Shown here one piece after another: positions 24,015 to 32,827 of a stretch of 64,000 bases of DNA. A model generated the notes under the pieces. That model saw only the letters and a program-made list of their open reading frames with translations, was not told where the DNA came from and searched no databases. Position numbers and translations under genes: made by a program. The number at the start of each line of letters is the position of its first letter. Position 1 is the first letter of the stretch. The stretch comes from Curtobacterium sp. MCSS17_008 (GTDB lineage Bacteria > Actinomycetota > Actinomycetes > Actinomycetales > Microbacteriaceae): the NCBI RefSeq assembly GCF_003234185.1, contig NZ_QKSM01000014.1:1-64000 (forward strand), read 5' to 3'.

Positions 24015-27000
24015 TCACTGGAAGTCCCGCGACCGGGTCCGTACCGACAGCGGGAGGTGCTCGATCCGGTCCGCCACGAGGTTCACGACCCCGTCCGGCG
24101 ACCGCTCCAGGATCCCCCGCACCACGACGGCCGGCGACTCCCGCGCCACCCGCCGGTACCGACCCCACACCCCGACGCTGCAGATCACGTTGACCAGTCC
24201 GGTCTCGTCCTCGACGTTCATGAACGTGATCCCCGAGGCCGTCGCCGGACGCTGCCGGTGCGTCACGATCCCGCCGACCTCGACGCGCCGCCCGGTCTCC
24301 GCCGTCGCGGTGTCCAGCACGCTGAGCACCCCACGGGCGTCGAGGCGCGGCCGCACGTGCCGCACGGGGTGGTCGTCGGTGGTCATGCCGGTCGACCACA
24401 TGTCGGCGATCAGGACGTCCCCGCTCGTCATCTGCCCGAAGAGCGGCGGCTGCACCGTCACCTGCGTGTCGGGCAGCTGGTCGGGGCGCTCCGCAGCGGC
24501 CTGTGCGGCGGACCACATGCCGCTGCGCCGGTCGATGCCGAGTCCGGCGAAGGCGTCCGCCGCCGCCAGCGCCTCGAGCTGCGCCGTCGTGAGACGCACC
24601 CGGCGGGCCAGGTCGGACATGTCGGTGAAGGGTCCGTGCGCATCGCGCTCGGCGACGATGGCCTCGGCGCTCCTGCGGCCCAGCGAGGCCACCTCGGCCA
24701 GGCCCAGGCGGACCGCGAAGGCACCGTCGCGGCGGTGCTCGGCGGTGTCGTCGGGGCGGGAGGCGTCGAACGGCAGCACCGGCGGCTGCTCCTCGGCCAG
24801 GCAGGCGTCGGCCCCGGTCCGCGCTCCGGCCCCGTCGTCGCCGTGGCCGTGGCCGTCCAGGGGTTCCAGCGTCGCGTCGACGGCCGAGCGGAGGATGTCG
24901 GGCCGCAGGACCCGCACCCCGTGCCGTCGGGCGTCCGCCACCAGGGTCTGCGGCGAGTAGAACCCCATCGGTTGCGCCCGGAGCAGTGCTGCCAGGAACG
25001 CACCCGGGTAGTGCAACCGCATCCAGGCGCTCGCGTAGACGATGAGCGCGAAGCTGATCGAGTGGCTCTCCGCGAACCCGAAGTTCGCGAACGCCTGGAT
25101 CTTCGCGTAGATCGCGTCGGCGTCCGCGCCGTGGATGTCGTTCGCCGCCATGCCCGCGTAGAGCTTCTCGCGCAGCCGCTCGATCTTCTCGAGGCCCCGC
25201 TTCGAGCCCATCGCCCGACGGAGCAGGTCGGCGTCGTCCCCCGAGCACCCGCCCACGGCGATCGCCATCTGCATGAGCTGCTCCTGGAACAGCGGCACGC
25301 CGAGCGTCCGCTCGAGCACGGGCTCGAGCGACGGGTGGATGTAGGTGATCGGTTCCTCGCCCGTGCGCCGCCGGATGTACGGGTGCACGGCACCGCCCTG
25401 GATCGGTCCGGGGCGCACCAGGGCGACCTCGATGACCAGGTCGTAGAACCGTCGGGGCAGCAGCCGCGGCAACGTGCCCATCTGCGCGCGGGACTCCACC
25501 TGGAACACCCCGATCGTGTCCGCCCGGCACAGCTGGTCGTAGACGCCCTGTTCCTCCTTCGGGATGGAGTGCATGTCCCAGCGCTCCCCGCAGTGCTCGT
25601 CGGCCAGGTCGAACGCGTACTGCAGCGCCGCGAGCATCCCGAGCCCGAGCATGTCGAACTTCACGAGCCCCATGTAGGCGCAGTCGTCCTTGTCCCACTG
25701 CAGCACGGTCCGACCGTCCATCCGGGCGTGCTCGATCGGCACGACCTCGCCCACGGGACGGTCGGTGAGCACCATGCCCCCGGAGTGGATGCCCAGGTGC
25801 CGCGGGAACCCGAGCACCTGCTGGGCCATGTCGACCACCGTGTCCGGGATGTCGTGGTCCTGGCTCTCGGTCACCGACCCCCACCGCTCGACCTGCTTCG
25901 ACCAGGCGTCCTGCTGCCCGGGGCTGTGCCCGAGCGCCTTCGCCATGTCCCGGACGGCGCCCTTCGGCCGGTAGGTGATGACGTTCGCGACCTGGGCGGC
26001 GTTGAACCGCCCGTACTGCTCGTAGACGTACTGGATCACCTCCTCGCGGCGGTCCGAGTCGAAGTCGACGTCGATGTCGGGCTCCTCGTCCCGCATGGCC
26101 GACAGGAACCGCTCGAACGGCAACCCGTACCGGATCGAGTCCACCGCGGTGATCTCGAGCAGGTAGCAGACCGCCGAGTTCGCCGCCGACCCGCGGCCCT
26201 GGCACAGGATGCCCCGCTGCCGCGCGTACTGCACCATGTCCCGCACGATCAGGAAGTACCCCGGGAAGTCCTTGTCCGCGATGACGGAGAGCTCCCGCTC
26301 GATGCGCTCGCGCTTCTGCGGGTCGACGCCGTCCGCGCTGCCCGGGTAGAACCGCCTCGCCCCCCGCCAGGTGAGTTCGCGGAGCCACGACATCGTGGTG
26401 TGCCCCTCCGGCACCTCGACGTGGGGCAGACCGGGCTTGGCGCTCCGCAGCCGGAAGCCGAGCTCGTCGGCCAGTTCGACGCTCGTCTCCACCGCCCCCG
26501 GGTAGCGCGCGAAGCGTCGGGCCATCTCGGCACCCGAGCGCAGGTGGGCGGTCGGTGCCGCCGGCAACCAGCCGTCGATCTCGTCCAGGCTCCGCCGGGC
26601 CCGCACGGCCGCCAGCGCGGTCGCCACGGGGAAGCGGTCGGGGGTCGCGTAGTGCACGTTCCCCGTCGCCACGACGGGCAGCCCGTGCCGTGCCGCGAGC
26701 GCCGCGAGGACGTCGTTCCTGGCGGTGTCGAGCGGCTCGCCGTGGTCGGTGAGCTCGACGACGACCCCGGCCGTGCCGAAGCGGTCGAGCAGCGCGCGCA
26801 GTGCCTCGTCCGCCGCGGACTCGCCCCCGTGCTCGAGGGCCTGGCGCACGGTGCCCTTCCGGCAGCCGGTGAGGACCCGCCAGTGCCCGTCCGCCTGCGC
26901 CGCGAGGTCGTCGAGGTCGTACTGCGGCCGCCCCTTCTCGGCGCCGGCGGCCAGGTGCGCCCGGGTGACCGCCGCGGCGAGCCGGTGGTAGCCGTCCTGG

Positions 27001-27446
27001 CCGTCGGCGAGCAGCAGCAGGTGCGTGCCCTCGGGGTCGGGGACGCCGTTCTGCGGCTCGGTCAGCCCGAGGGACAGCTCGGTGCCGTACACGGTCGTCA
27101 CGGTCGGGTACGCCTCGGCCACCTCGGCCATCCGGGCGGCACCGTAGAACCCGTCGTGGTCGGTCAGCGCGAGGCCGTGCAGGTGCAGACGGGCGGCTTC
27201 CTCGACCAGGTGCTCGGGACCGCTCGCCCCGTCGAGGAAGCTGAAGGTCGAGTGCGCGTGGAGCTCGGCGTACGGCACGACCGGGACGTCGTCGTCCGAC
27301 GCTGTCGGCGGGGGGACGTACCGGGACCGCTTGCGCGACCACGCCGGACTGTCGCCGCCGTCACCGGCGTGCGTGCTGTCCGGGCGCTTGTCCGACAGGG
27401 CGCGCTCGAACTGCGACCACGGGACGGGTGGGTTGCTGTACCCCAT
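24015..27446 (-). CDS. dnaE2: Error-prone DNA polymerase III alpha subunit
   Basis: A 1143-residue C-family polymerase that performs mutagenic translesion synthesis. The N-terminal PHP domain begins at ELHAHSTFSFLDG (about residue 61). The catalytic aspartates lie in PDIDVDFDSDRR near residue 455. FQVESRAQMGTLPRL and ALVRPGPIQGGAVHP are typical DnaE2 motifs, and an OB-fold (GGIVTHRQRPATASG...EDETGLVNVI) lies near the C-terminus. AAGGAG precedes the ATG at 27446, 10 nt after the imuB stop. It is the third gene of an imuA'-imuB-dnaE2 operon and presumably induced by DNA damage. Length and motifs are complete. Confidence 0.93.
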   Translation of the reverse strand: MGYSNPPVPWSQFERALSDKRPDSTHAGDGGDSPAWSRKRSRYVPPPTASDDDVPVVPYAELHAHSTFSFLDGASGPEHLVEEAARLHLHGLALTDHDGFYGAARMAEVAEAYPTVTTVYGTELSLGLTEPQNGVPDPEGTHLLLLADGQDGYHRLAAAVTRAHLAAGAEKGRPQYDLDDLAAQADGHWRVLTGCRKGTVRQALEHGGESAADEALRALLDRFGTAGVVVELTDHGEPLDTARNDVLAALAARHGLPVVATGNVHYATPDRFPVATALAAVRARRSLDEIDGWLPAAPTAHLRSGAEMARRFARYPGAVETSVELADELGFRLRSAKPGLPHVEVPEGHTTMSWLRELTWRGARRFYPGSADGVDPQKRERIERELSVIADKDFPGYFLIVRDMVQYARQRGILCQGRGSAANSAVCYLLEITAVDSIRYGLPFERFLSAMRDEEPDIDVDFDSDRREEVIQYVYEQYGRFNAAQVANVITYRPKGAVRDMAKALGHSPGQQDAWSKQVERWGSVTESQDHDIPDTVVDMAQQVLGFPRHLGIHSGGMVLTDRPVGEVVPIEHARMDGRTVLQWDKDDCAYMGLVKFDMLGLGMLAALQYAFDLADEHCGERWDMHSIPKEEQGVYDQLCRADTIGVFQVESRAQMGTLPRLLPRRFYDLVIEVALVRPGPIQGGAVHPYIRRRTGEEPITYIHPSLEPVLERTLGVPLFQEQLMQMAIAVGGCSGDDADLLRRAMGSKRGLEKIERLREKLYAGMAANDIHGADADAIYAKIQAFANFGFAESHSISFALIVYASAWMRLHYPGAFLAALLRAQPMGFYSPQTLVADARRHGVRVLRPDILRSAVDATLEPLDGHGHGDDGAGARTGADACLAEEQPPVLPFDASRPDDTAEHRRDGAFAVRLGLAEVASLGRRSAEAIVAERDAHGPFTDMSDLARRVRLTTAQLEALAAADAFAGLGIDRRSGMWSAAQAAAERPDQLPDTQVTVQPPLFGQMTSGDVLIADMWSTGMTTDDHPVRHVRPRLDARGVLSVLDTATAETGRRVEVGGIVTHRQRPATASGITFMNVEDETGLVNVICSVGVWGRYRRVARESPAVVVRGILERSPDGVVNLVADRIEHLPLSVRTRSRDFQ

Positions 27447-27456
27447 CAGGACTCCT

Positions 27457-29148
27457 TCACGTCGCGACCGCCTCGGCCCACCACCGGTGGTCGGCGAGCA
27501 CCAGGTACCAGGCACGGCCGTCGCCGTCGACGAGCTGCAGCCGGTGCAGCCGCCGTCCGCCGGCCTCCCACCACCGCACGACGAGCGGCCATGGCCCGGC
27601 CCACGCGGTCACCGGGGCGAACCGGCCACCACGCTCCCCCTCGGCACGGAACCGCTCCGGCGCACCGGTCAGCGCTCCGCGCTCGTCGACGTCCACGCTG
27701 TCGCCCCCGGCGGCCACGACGTCCACCGGTCGGGGCCGCTCGAGGACGGTCGCGGGTGGTGGCCCGGGCAGCTTGCCCGGCCACGGGCGGTCACGCACGG
27801 TCGCCAGTGCCCGCTCGCCCCCGACGGGCGCGTCTCCCCACGGCACGAGCACGACGCGTTCGGCCAGGGTGCGGCCGCCGCCGATCCGCGGGGTCACCAC
27901 GCCCTCGTGCCCGACGAGTCCCTGCACGCGGGCGAGGGCGTGGTGCACGCGCTCGTCCGGGCCGGTGCCCCAGAGTCCGCGCTCGTGGTTCGCGGCGTCG
28001 TCGACCGCGACCGGCTCGAGCACGACCTGGACCACGGGCGCCTCGAGCCCCGTGGGGTCCACCCCGCCCGCGAGCTGCCACCGCACCCGGTCGACCACGT
28101 CCGCGGCGTCGAACCAGCGCGGGTGCACCCAGGTGCGCTCGAGCAGCAGGTCGCGCTCGTCGACGATGCCCACTCGGATCGTGGTGGCGACGAGTCCGGC
28201 CGCACGCAGCCGGGCGGCGAAGTCGTCCGCCGAGCGCCGGAACGCGAACGCCACCTGGTCGGCGCGGTCGAGCGGGGGCTCGAAGGACGCCTCGACCCGG
28301 AGCTCCGGCGGCACCGCACGCGCCGCGACCTCCCTCGGGTCGCGTCCGCCCGCGAGCCGGTGCAGGAACGCCCCGGCGACGCCGAACCGGTCCCGCACCT
28401 GCTCGTCGCCGAGCGCCGCGAAGTCACCGAGGGTGGCGATGCCCAACCGCCCGAGCACCATCGCCAGGTCGGGGTCGCCGAGCACCCCGAGCGGCAGGTC
28501 CGCCAGGAACGCCGCCGAGCCGCCGACGGGCACGATCCGCACCCGCTCCCCCGGCCGCGCCGGTCTCGCCCGCGCGGCCTGCTCCGCCGCGAACGGCGTG
28601 TCCGCCACCCCGGCCCGCACGCCGGGGGCACCGTGGTCGGCCGCGATGCCCGCGAGGGTCGCCGCCGCCGCCCGCTCGCCGCCGTAGTACCGCGCCGGCC
28701 CCCGGGAGCGCAGGGCGACCGTGCCGGGCCGCAGGACCTCGACCCCGGGGACCGCTTCCTCGATCGCGCGGATGACGGGTTCGAACGCGCGGTGGTCGAG
28801 GGCGTCGTCGTACGGTTCGACCACGAGTTCCGGGCAACGTGCCTGGGCCTCGCGCACGCGGAGCCCCCGGACGACCCCCTGCTGCCGGGCGCTGGCCGAA
28901 CTGGCGAACACCAGTCCCTTCGCCACCAGGGCGAACGGGTGGTCGGGTGGTGAACCGGCCGCGCGGGCGGCAGCGATCACGGGCCAGTCCGGGCACCACA
29001 GCACGATCGTGCGGGCGGGCGGTGGCTCGGGCAGGGCTCCCCCGCGCGCCAGGGCGTCGGCGCGCACCGCACCCGGACCGGGTACCCCGACGCCGCTCCT
29101 GGCGGGTGCCAGGGGTGCGGCCGCCCGTGCCCGTCCGCGGGGGCTCAC
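27457..29148 (-). CDS. imuB: ImuB, Y-family polymerase-like mutasome subunit
   Basis: A 563-residue protein with the Y-family polymerase fold. It lacks the usual catalytic carboxylates: the first motif reads VLWCPDWPV instead of a DxD-type sequence, and the SxDE position reads RPGTVALRS. This is the known hallmark of ImuB, a non-catalytic adaptor linking DnaE2 to the sliding clamp and ImuA'. GVRAGVADTPFAAEQAAR and the helix-hairpin-helix-like LGIATLGDFAALG are well conserved. Its GTG overlaps the imuA' stop (GTGA). A basic, Ala/Pro-rich lead of about 45 residues precedes the fold. Confidence 0.9.
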   Translation of the reverse strand: MSPRGRARAAAPLAPARSGVGVPGPGAVRADALARGGALPEPPPARTIVLWCPDWPVIAAARAAGSPPDHPFALVAKGLVFASSASARQQGVVRGLRVREAQARCPELVVEPYDDALDHRAFEPVIRAIEEAVPGVEVLRPGTVALRSRGPARYYGGERAAAATLAGIAADHGAPGVRAGVADTPFAAEQAARARPARPGERVRIVPVGGSAAFLADLPLGVLGDPDLAMVLGRLGIATLGDFAALGDEQVRDRFGVAGAFLHRLAGGRDPREVAARAVPPELRVEASFEPPLDRADQVAFAFRRSADDFAARLRAAGLVATTIRVGIVDERDLLLERTWVHPRWFDAADVVDRVRWQLAGGVDPTGLEAPVVQVVLEPVAVDDAANHERGLWGTGPDERVHHALARVQGLVGHEGVVTPRIGGGRTLAERVVLVPWGDAPVGGERALATVRDRPWPGKLPGPPPATVLERPRPVDVVAAGGDSVDVDERGALTGAPERFRAEGERGGRFAPVTAWAGPWPLVVRWWEAGGRRLHRLQLVDGDGRAWYLVLADHRWWAEAVAT

Positions 29149-29987
29149 GACGCCACCGCGACGGGACGCAGCACGCGCGACGAGTCCGCACCACCGGAAG
29201 CGCCGGCAGCGCCGGCAGCGCCGACCACCGCGGGTCGCACCGCACCGTCGGCCGCCGGCAGCAGCAGGTCGGCGCTGACCGGCCGTCCCGCTCCCGCACG
29301 ACCCGATGCCGTCACCGTGGCCCGGCGCTCCGCCAGGTGCCCGTGACCGTCGCCGATCCCGCTCCACACCGACTCCGTCACCCGCAGCGTCACGTCGGCC
29401 CCCGGCCAGGACCCGAGCGCGACGAGCGCTCCGCCGCGCTGTCGGAGCCGCGCGGAGAGCCGGGAGACGTCACCGGGCACCACACGACCGAGCGGCCGGG
29501 TCAGGACGATCTGGGCGACGTCGGCGAGCGCTGCGGTCACGGTGAGCCACTGGTCGCCGGGATCGGGGACGAGCACGAGCCGTTCGAGGTCGATGCCCAT
29601 CGCCGCAGCCGCCTCGACACCGAACGACGGCACACCGACGACGGCGCACCAGGCACCCTCGGCCGAGGCCGCCTGCAGCATGGTCATCGCGAGGAGCACC
29701 GACTCCTGCACGGCGTAGGAGCCGCCGACGCGGATCGCGCCACCCGGCAGCAGGGGCTGCAGCGCCGTGGCGGTGGGCAGCCCCTGGACGTCGACCCGCG
29801 GCGCTTCCATCTCGGCCACGCGGGAACGCAGCGCCGTGATGCGTTCGAGTGCCGCCCGGGCGTCCCCCAGGTGGTCGACGCGTCGGGTCGGCCGCGCCGC
29901 ACCGGACCGTGCGGCGGAGCGGTCAGGGGCATCGCGCCCGGACGCCCCCTCGGACCCGGGCGACAGGAGTGCCGCCGCCGACTGCAT
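29145..29987 (-). CDS. imuA': ImuA', RecA-like mutasome protein
   Basis: A 280-residue RecA-related protein, first gene of the mutasome operon. The expected P-loop position (about residues 82-96) reads PGGAIRVGGSYAVQES, without a GKS/T, so ATP binding may be lost. The frame is open to an ATG at 30035, but that start would place LexA box 1 inside the coding region. The ATG at 29987 follows a GAATAT hexamer by 6 nt and leaves the LexA box over the promoter. A poorly conserved lead of 35 residues precedes the domain. Assignment rests largely on operon context. Confidence 0.8.
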   Translation of the reverse strand: MQSAAALLSPGSEGASGRDAPDRSAARSGAARPTRRVDHLGDARAALERITALRSRVAEMEAPRVDVQGLPTATALQPLLPGGAIRVGGSYAVQESVLLAMTMLQAASAEGAWCAVVGVPSFGVEAAAAMGIDLERLVLVPDPGDQWLTVTAALADVAQIVLTRPLGRVVPGDVSRLSARLRQRGGALVALGSWPGADVTLRVTESVWSGIGDGHGHLAERRATVTASGRAGAGRPVSADLLLPAADGAVRPAVVGAAGAAGASGGADSSRVLRPVAVAS

Positions 29988-29993
29988 GCCCTC

Positions 29994-29999
29994 ATATTC
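29994..29999 (-). promoter_or_regulatory. -10 hexamer of imuA' operon
   Basis: GAATAT on the minus strand, 6 nt before the ATG at 29987. It is overlapped by LexA box 1. Confidence 0.5.
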
Positions 30000-30013
30000 G
30001 AACATGTGTTCGA
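29998..30013. promoter_or_regulatory. LexA (SOS) box 1
   Basis: TCGAACATGTGTTCGA has perfect 6-bp TCGAAC/GTTCGA arms, the consensus of actinobacterial and Bacillus-type LexA sites. It overlaps the imuA' -10, so bound LexA would block RNA polymerase. Confidence 0.92.
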
Positions 30014-30050
30014 TGATGTCAACCGGGTCCGACATCGGGTGGACAGCCGC

Positions 30051-30066
30051 TCGAACACGCGTTCGA
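30051..30066. promoter_or_regulatory. LexA (SOS) box 2
   Basis: TCGAACACGCGTTCGA is a second perfect site, centred 53 bp (about five helical turns) upstream of box 1, in the gap after pabB. Confidence 0.9.
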
Positions 30067-30114
30067 CGCCCGAGCAGACGCCACGCACCGCACCGTCAGG
30101 CGGCACGTGGAGGT

Positions 30115-31629
30115 TCACCAGCGCGCCGTGACCCCCAGCGCCCCGAACACCGACCGCGTCTTCGTCTCGACCTCGTCCGCCTCGTCCGCCGCGACCGAGG
30201 ACCACGTCACCGCACCCCCGGCCCCGTACGACCGCGACCGCTCGGCACCCCGGGCGTCGAAGACCGTCACCAGTGTGCGGATGGCCACCGACAGGTCGAC
30301 CGACCCGTCCGCCGAGAAGTACCCGACCACCCCCGAGTACACGCCCCGCGGTGCGTCCTCGAGCCGGTCCGCGATCGCCATCGCGCTGATCTTCGGCGCC
30401 CCGGTCATCGACCCCGGCGGGAAGGCGGCACGCACGACCGCCGCCCGCGACGCCCCCTCCGGCAGCACCGCCGAGACCGTCGACACGAACTGGTGCACGC
30501 TCGCGTAGGTCTCGACGTCGCAGAGCCGCTCCACGTGCACGGACCCCGGCACAGCGGTGCGGAGCAGGTCGTTCCGCAGCAGGTCGACGATCATGACGTT
30601 CTCGGCGCGGTCCTTCGCGCTCGACACGAGTCCCGCGCGGACGACCGCGTCGCGCTCCGGGTCCGGGTCGCGTCGCCGCGTGCCCTTGATCGGCTCGGCG
30701 ACCACCGAGCCGTCCGCACCGATGCTCAGGAACCGCTCCGGCGACCGGCTGGCGACCCGCAGGGGGCCGAGCCGCAGGTACGCGCCGAACGGGACCGGGT
30801 CGGCACGACGCAGTCGCAGGTACTCGTCCAGGTGCGGGTCCGCGCCGGGGGCGACCCTGGCCTCCCGTCCGACCGTGCCGACCGTGCCGACCGCGAAGGC
30901 GGTGGTGAGGCACACCTGGAAGGCGTTCCCGTCACGGATCTCCGCACGACAGGTCTCGACCGCAGCCTCGTACGCGGTGCGCGACACCCGTCCGGTCGCG
31001 CCGACCGGGAGGCCCGGGGCCGCGTCCGCCACGTCGACCCGCGTCCGTCCGGTGTGCGGGCCCTCGAGCCACGCCTGGTTCGCCGCACCGGCCGCCGGGT
31101 CGTCGTCGACCACCAGTGCGAGCGCCCAGGCGCGTCCGTCGGCGTGCACGACGACCGCGCGGTCGACGAACCACAACTCCGCGTCGGCGTGGCCGTCGGC
31201 GGTGCGGTCCGGGCCGCCGGACTCGCGTCCGAGCTCGTAGCCGAGGAACCCGACCCACCCCAGTGCGAACCCCAGGCCCGGCACCGGTGCGTCGACGGAC
31301 GGCGTGCTGTCGAGCAGGTCGCCGAGCACGGTGAACGCCGGGCGGTCCTCGACGCGGGAGCGCCCGAACCACCGCTCGGCGGCGGGCGGGACGTCCACGA
31401 CTGCACGACGCGCCTGGTGCCGGAACCGGGTCGCGAACGGGCCGTCGGTCCGCGCCAGCACGGACCAGCGGGCGCGCTCGTGGGCGGTGTCGGGGGCGCC
31501 GTCCGGCAGCCCGGAGTCGAGCCAGACGACGTCACCACGGGTCGCGTCGGCCAGTGCTCCGAGGTCCGGGGTCGCGTCCAGACGCCGCGCGACGACCCGG
31601 GGTCCGGTCAGACCGCCGCGATCGTCCAC
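30115..31629 (-). CDS. pabB: Aminodeoxychorismate synthase component I
   Basis: A 504-residue chorismate-binding enzyme that makes 4-amino-4-deoxychorismate for p-aminobenzoate and folate. The catalytic domain has PEPIKGTRRR, SAKDRAENVMIVDLLRNDL, YASVHQFVSTVS and PPGSMTGAPKISAM, all typical of PabB/TrpE. The PIKGTRRR form favours PabB. The GTG at 31629 overlaps the end of galM by about 22 bp, and no better start lies upstream in galM. No amidotransferase (PabA) gene is present nearby; it may be shared with TrpG elsewhere. Confidence 0.88.
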   Translation of the reverse strand: MDDRGGLTGPRVVARRLDATPDLGALADATRGDVVWLDSGLPDGAPDTAHERARWSVLARTDGPFATRFRHQARRAVVDVPPAAERWFGRSRVEDRPAFTVLGDLLDSTPSVDAPVPGLGFALGWVGFLGYELGRESGGPDRTADGHADAELWFVDRAVVVHADGRAWALALVVDDDPAAGAANQAWLEGPHTGRTRVDVADAAPGLPVGATGRVSRTAYEAAVETCRAEIRDGNAFQVCLTTAFAVGTVGTVGREARVAPGADPHLDEYLRLRRADPVPFGAYLRLGPLRVASRSPERFLSIGADGSVVAEPIKGTRRRDPDPERDAVVRAGLVSSAKDRAENVMIVDLLRNDLLRTAVPGSVHVERLCDVETYASVHQFVSTVSAVLPEGASRAAVVRAAFPPGSMTGAPKISAMAIADRLEDAPRGVYSGVVGYFSADGSVDLSVAIRTLVTVFDARGAERSRSYGAGGAVTWSSVAADEADEVETKTRSVFGALGVTARW

Positions 31630-32531
31630 GAAGCTGCGTGCGCGGCACCGGGGTCGAGCACGACGAGGCCCGCGTCCTCGCCGGCGTTGAACGCGTCCGG
31701 CGCGCAGGTCATCGGCTCGACGGCGAGACCGACGCGGTGGTACTCCGGCACGACGTGGTCGGCCGTGTGCACCTGCGCCCACCCGCACTCGGGCCCGAAG
31801 GACACGCGCACCCCGTGCCCGTCCGCCGCGGTGAGCACGATGGTGGCGAGGCCCTCGGCATCGCGGTCGAAGCCGGTGAAGGCGTGGTCGATGAAGCGGT
31901 CGCCGATCGGGGTCGCGGTGCGCAGGTCGAAGGCGTCGTGCACGGGGGCGAGGCCGGTGGGGACGAGACGGTCCTCGGTGACCTCGAGCACCTCGGCGGC
32001 GGGCAGCGTCAGCGTCCAGTCGTCGACGCGACCCTCGCCGGCGACGAGGTAGGGGTGCGGCCCGGTCCCCCACGGTGCTGCGTCGACACCGGTGTTCGTC
32101 CCCGTGATCGTGGTGTGCAGCCCGTCGCCGTCGACGCGGTACTCGACGACGACCTCGACGCGGTACGGGTACCCCTCCTGCGCAGGCACCGTCGTGGCGA
32201 GCACCGCGCGGTCCGGCTCGTGCGCGACGGTGCGGAAGTCGGTCCATGCGACGAGCCCGTGCAGGGCGTGGTGCCGCTTCGGTTCGGTCAGGGCGAGCTC
32301 GTGCTCCTGCCCTCCGAAGGTGTAGCGGCCATCGACGACCCGGTTCGGCCACGGCGCGAGGACGGCGCCGCGGAACGCCGGACGGACCTCGTCCGCGGCG
32401 AACGGGACGACCAGGTCACGGCCGCCGGAGCGCAGCGTCCGGAGCGACGCCCCCACCGACGCGATCTCGGCGGTGTACCCGCCGGCGGTGATCGTCAGGG
32501 CGGATCCGGACAGGGGCGCGTCGTTGCTCAT
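31608..32531 (-). CDS. galM: Aldose 1-epimerase
   Basis: A 307-residue mutarotase of the GalM fold that interconverts alpha and beta anomers of hexoses. Motifs include PWPNRVVDGRYTFGG near the N-terminus, HHALHGLV with the first catalytic His, GTGPHPYLVAGE with the second, and a glutamate (LAVEPMTCAPDAFN) near the C-terminus. The ATG at 32531 follows TACGCT by 7 nt. Upstream in-frame sequence runs into tRNA-Ala and is rejected. It overlaps pabB, which may be cotranscribed. Confidence 0.9.
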   Translation of the reverse strand: MSNDAPLSGSALTITAGGYTAEIASVGASLRTLRSGGRDLVVPFAADEVRPAFRGAVLAPWPNRVVDGRYTFGGQEHELALTEPKRHHALHGLVAWTDFRTVAHEPDRAVLATTVPAQEGYPYRVEVVVEYRVDGDGLHTTITGTNTGVDAAPWGTGPHPYLVAGEGRVDDWTLTLPAAEVLEVTEDRLVPTGLAPVHDAFDLRTATPIGDRFIDHAFTGFDRDAEGLATIVLTAADGHGVRVSFGPECGWAQVHTADHVVPEYHRVGLAVEPMTCAPDAFNAGEDAGLVVLDPGAAHAASWTIAAV

Positions 32532-32538
32532 GCGCAAC

Positions 32539-32544
32539 AGCGTA
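32539..32544 (-). promoter_or_regulatory. -10 hexamer of leaderless galM
   Basis: TACGCT on the minus strand, 7 nt before the ATG at 32531. Confidence 0.6.
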
Positions 32545-32596
32545 GTGGCGCGGGAGACGTCGACCGGACGCGGGCGGAACCCGTTGCAACACGACG

Positions 32597-32636
32597 AAAC
32601 CCCACTGCCGGTGACCGTGTCACCAGCAGTGGGGTT
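32597..32636 (-). terminator. Rho-independent terminator after tRNA-Ala
   Basis: AACCCCACTGC pairs with GCAGTGGGGTT, and an inner GGTGAC/GTCACC stem closes on a 3-nt loop, with one internal mismatch. On the minus strand it ends in GTTT. It begins 13 bp after the tRNA. Confidence 0.8.
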
Positions 32637-32648
32637 CCGACTCCTGGG

Positions 32649-32721
32649 TGGATCTGAGGGGACTCGAACCCCTGACCCCCTGCATGCCATGCAGGTGCGC
32701 TACCAGCTGCGCCACAGACCC
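32649..32721 (-). tRNA. tRNA-Ala (anticodon GGC)
   Basis: A 73-nt cloverleaf read on the minus strand. The acceptor GGGTCTG pairs with CAGATCC (one G-U), discriminator A. The anticodon stem CCTGC/GCAGG encloses ATGGCAT, giving anticodon GGC for GCC/GCU alanine codons. The T arm carries GGTTCGAGTCC. CCA is not encoded. A TACGCT hexamer (32768-32773) about 46 nt upstream is a likely promoter element. Confidence 0.97.
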
Positions 32722-32786
32722 ATGTTCACTTCTTCGTTGTGTTCTCCGTTCCCGGAGGCACCATGGAAGCGTACACCACGCGAACG

Positions 32787-32816
32787 CCGGGTGACGAAAT
32801 CAGCTCCGTCACCCGG
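32787..32816 (-). terminator. Hairpin downstream of rsfS
   Basis: CCGGGTGACG (32787-32796) pairs perfectly with CGTCACCCGG (32807-32816) around 10 nt. It lies 12 bp beyond the rsfS stop and upstream of the tRNA promoter. T-tract absent. Confidence 0.65.
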
Positions 32817-32827
32817 GCGCGTCGCGC

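Noticed and set aside
24057-28775. A 1572-codon plus-strand open frame opposite dnaE2 and imuB
   Set aside because: It is an antisense shadow caused by very high GC at third positions. Its protein is Arg/Val/Asp-rich with no domain, while the minus strand encodes complete polymerase motifs.
32532-32690. Longer galM reading back through tRNA-Ala
   Set aside because: The extension overlaps the tRNA and its terminator, and a leaderless promoter sits 7 nt before the ATG at 32531.
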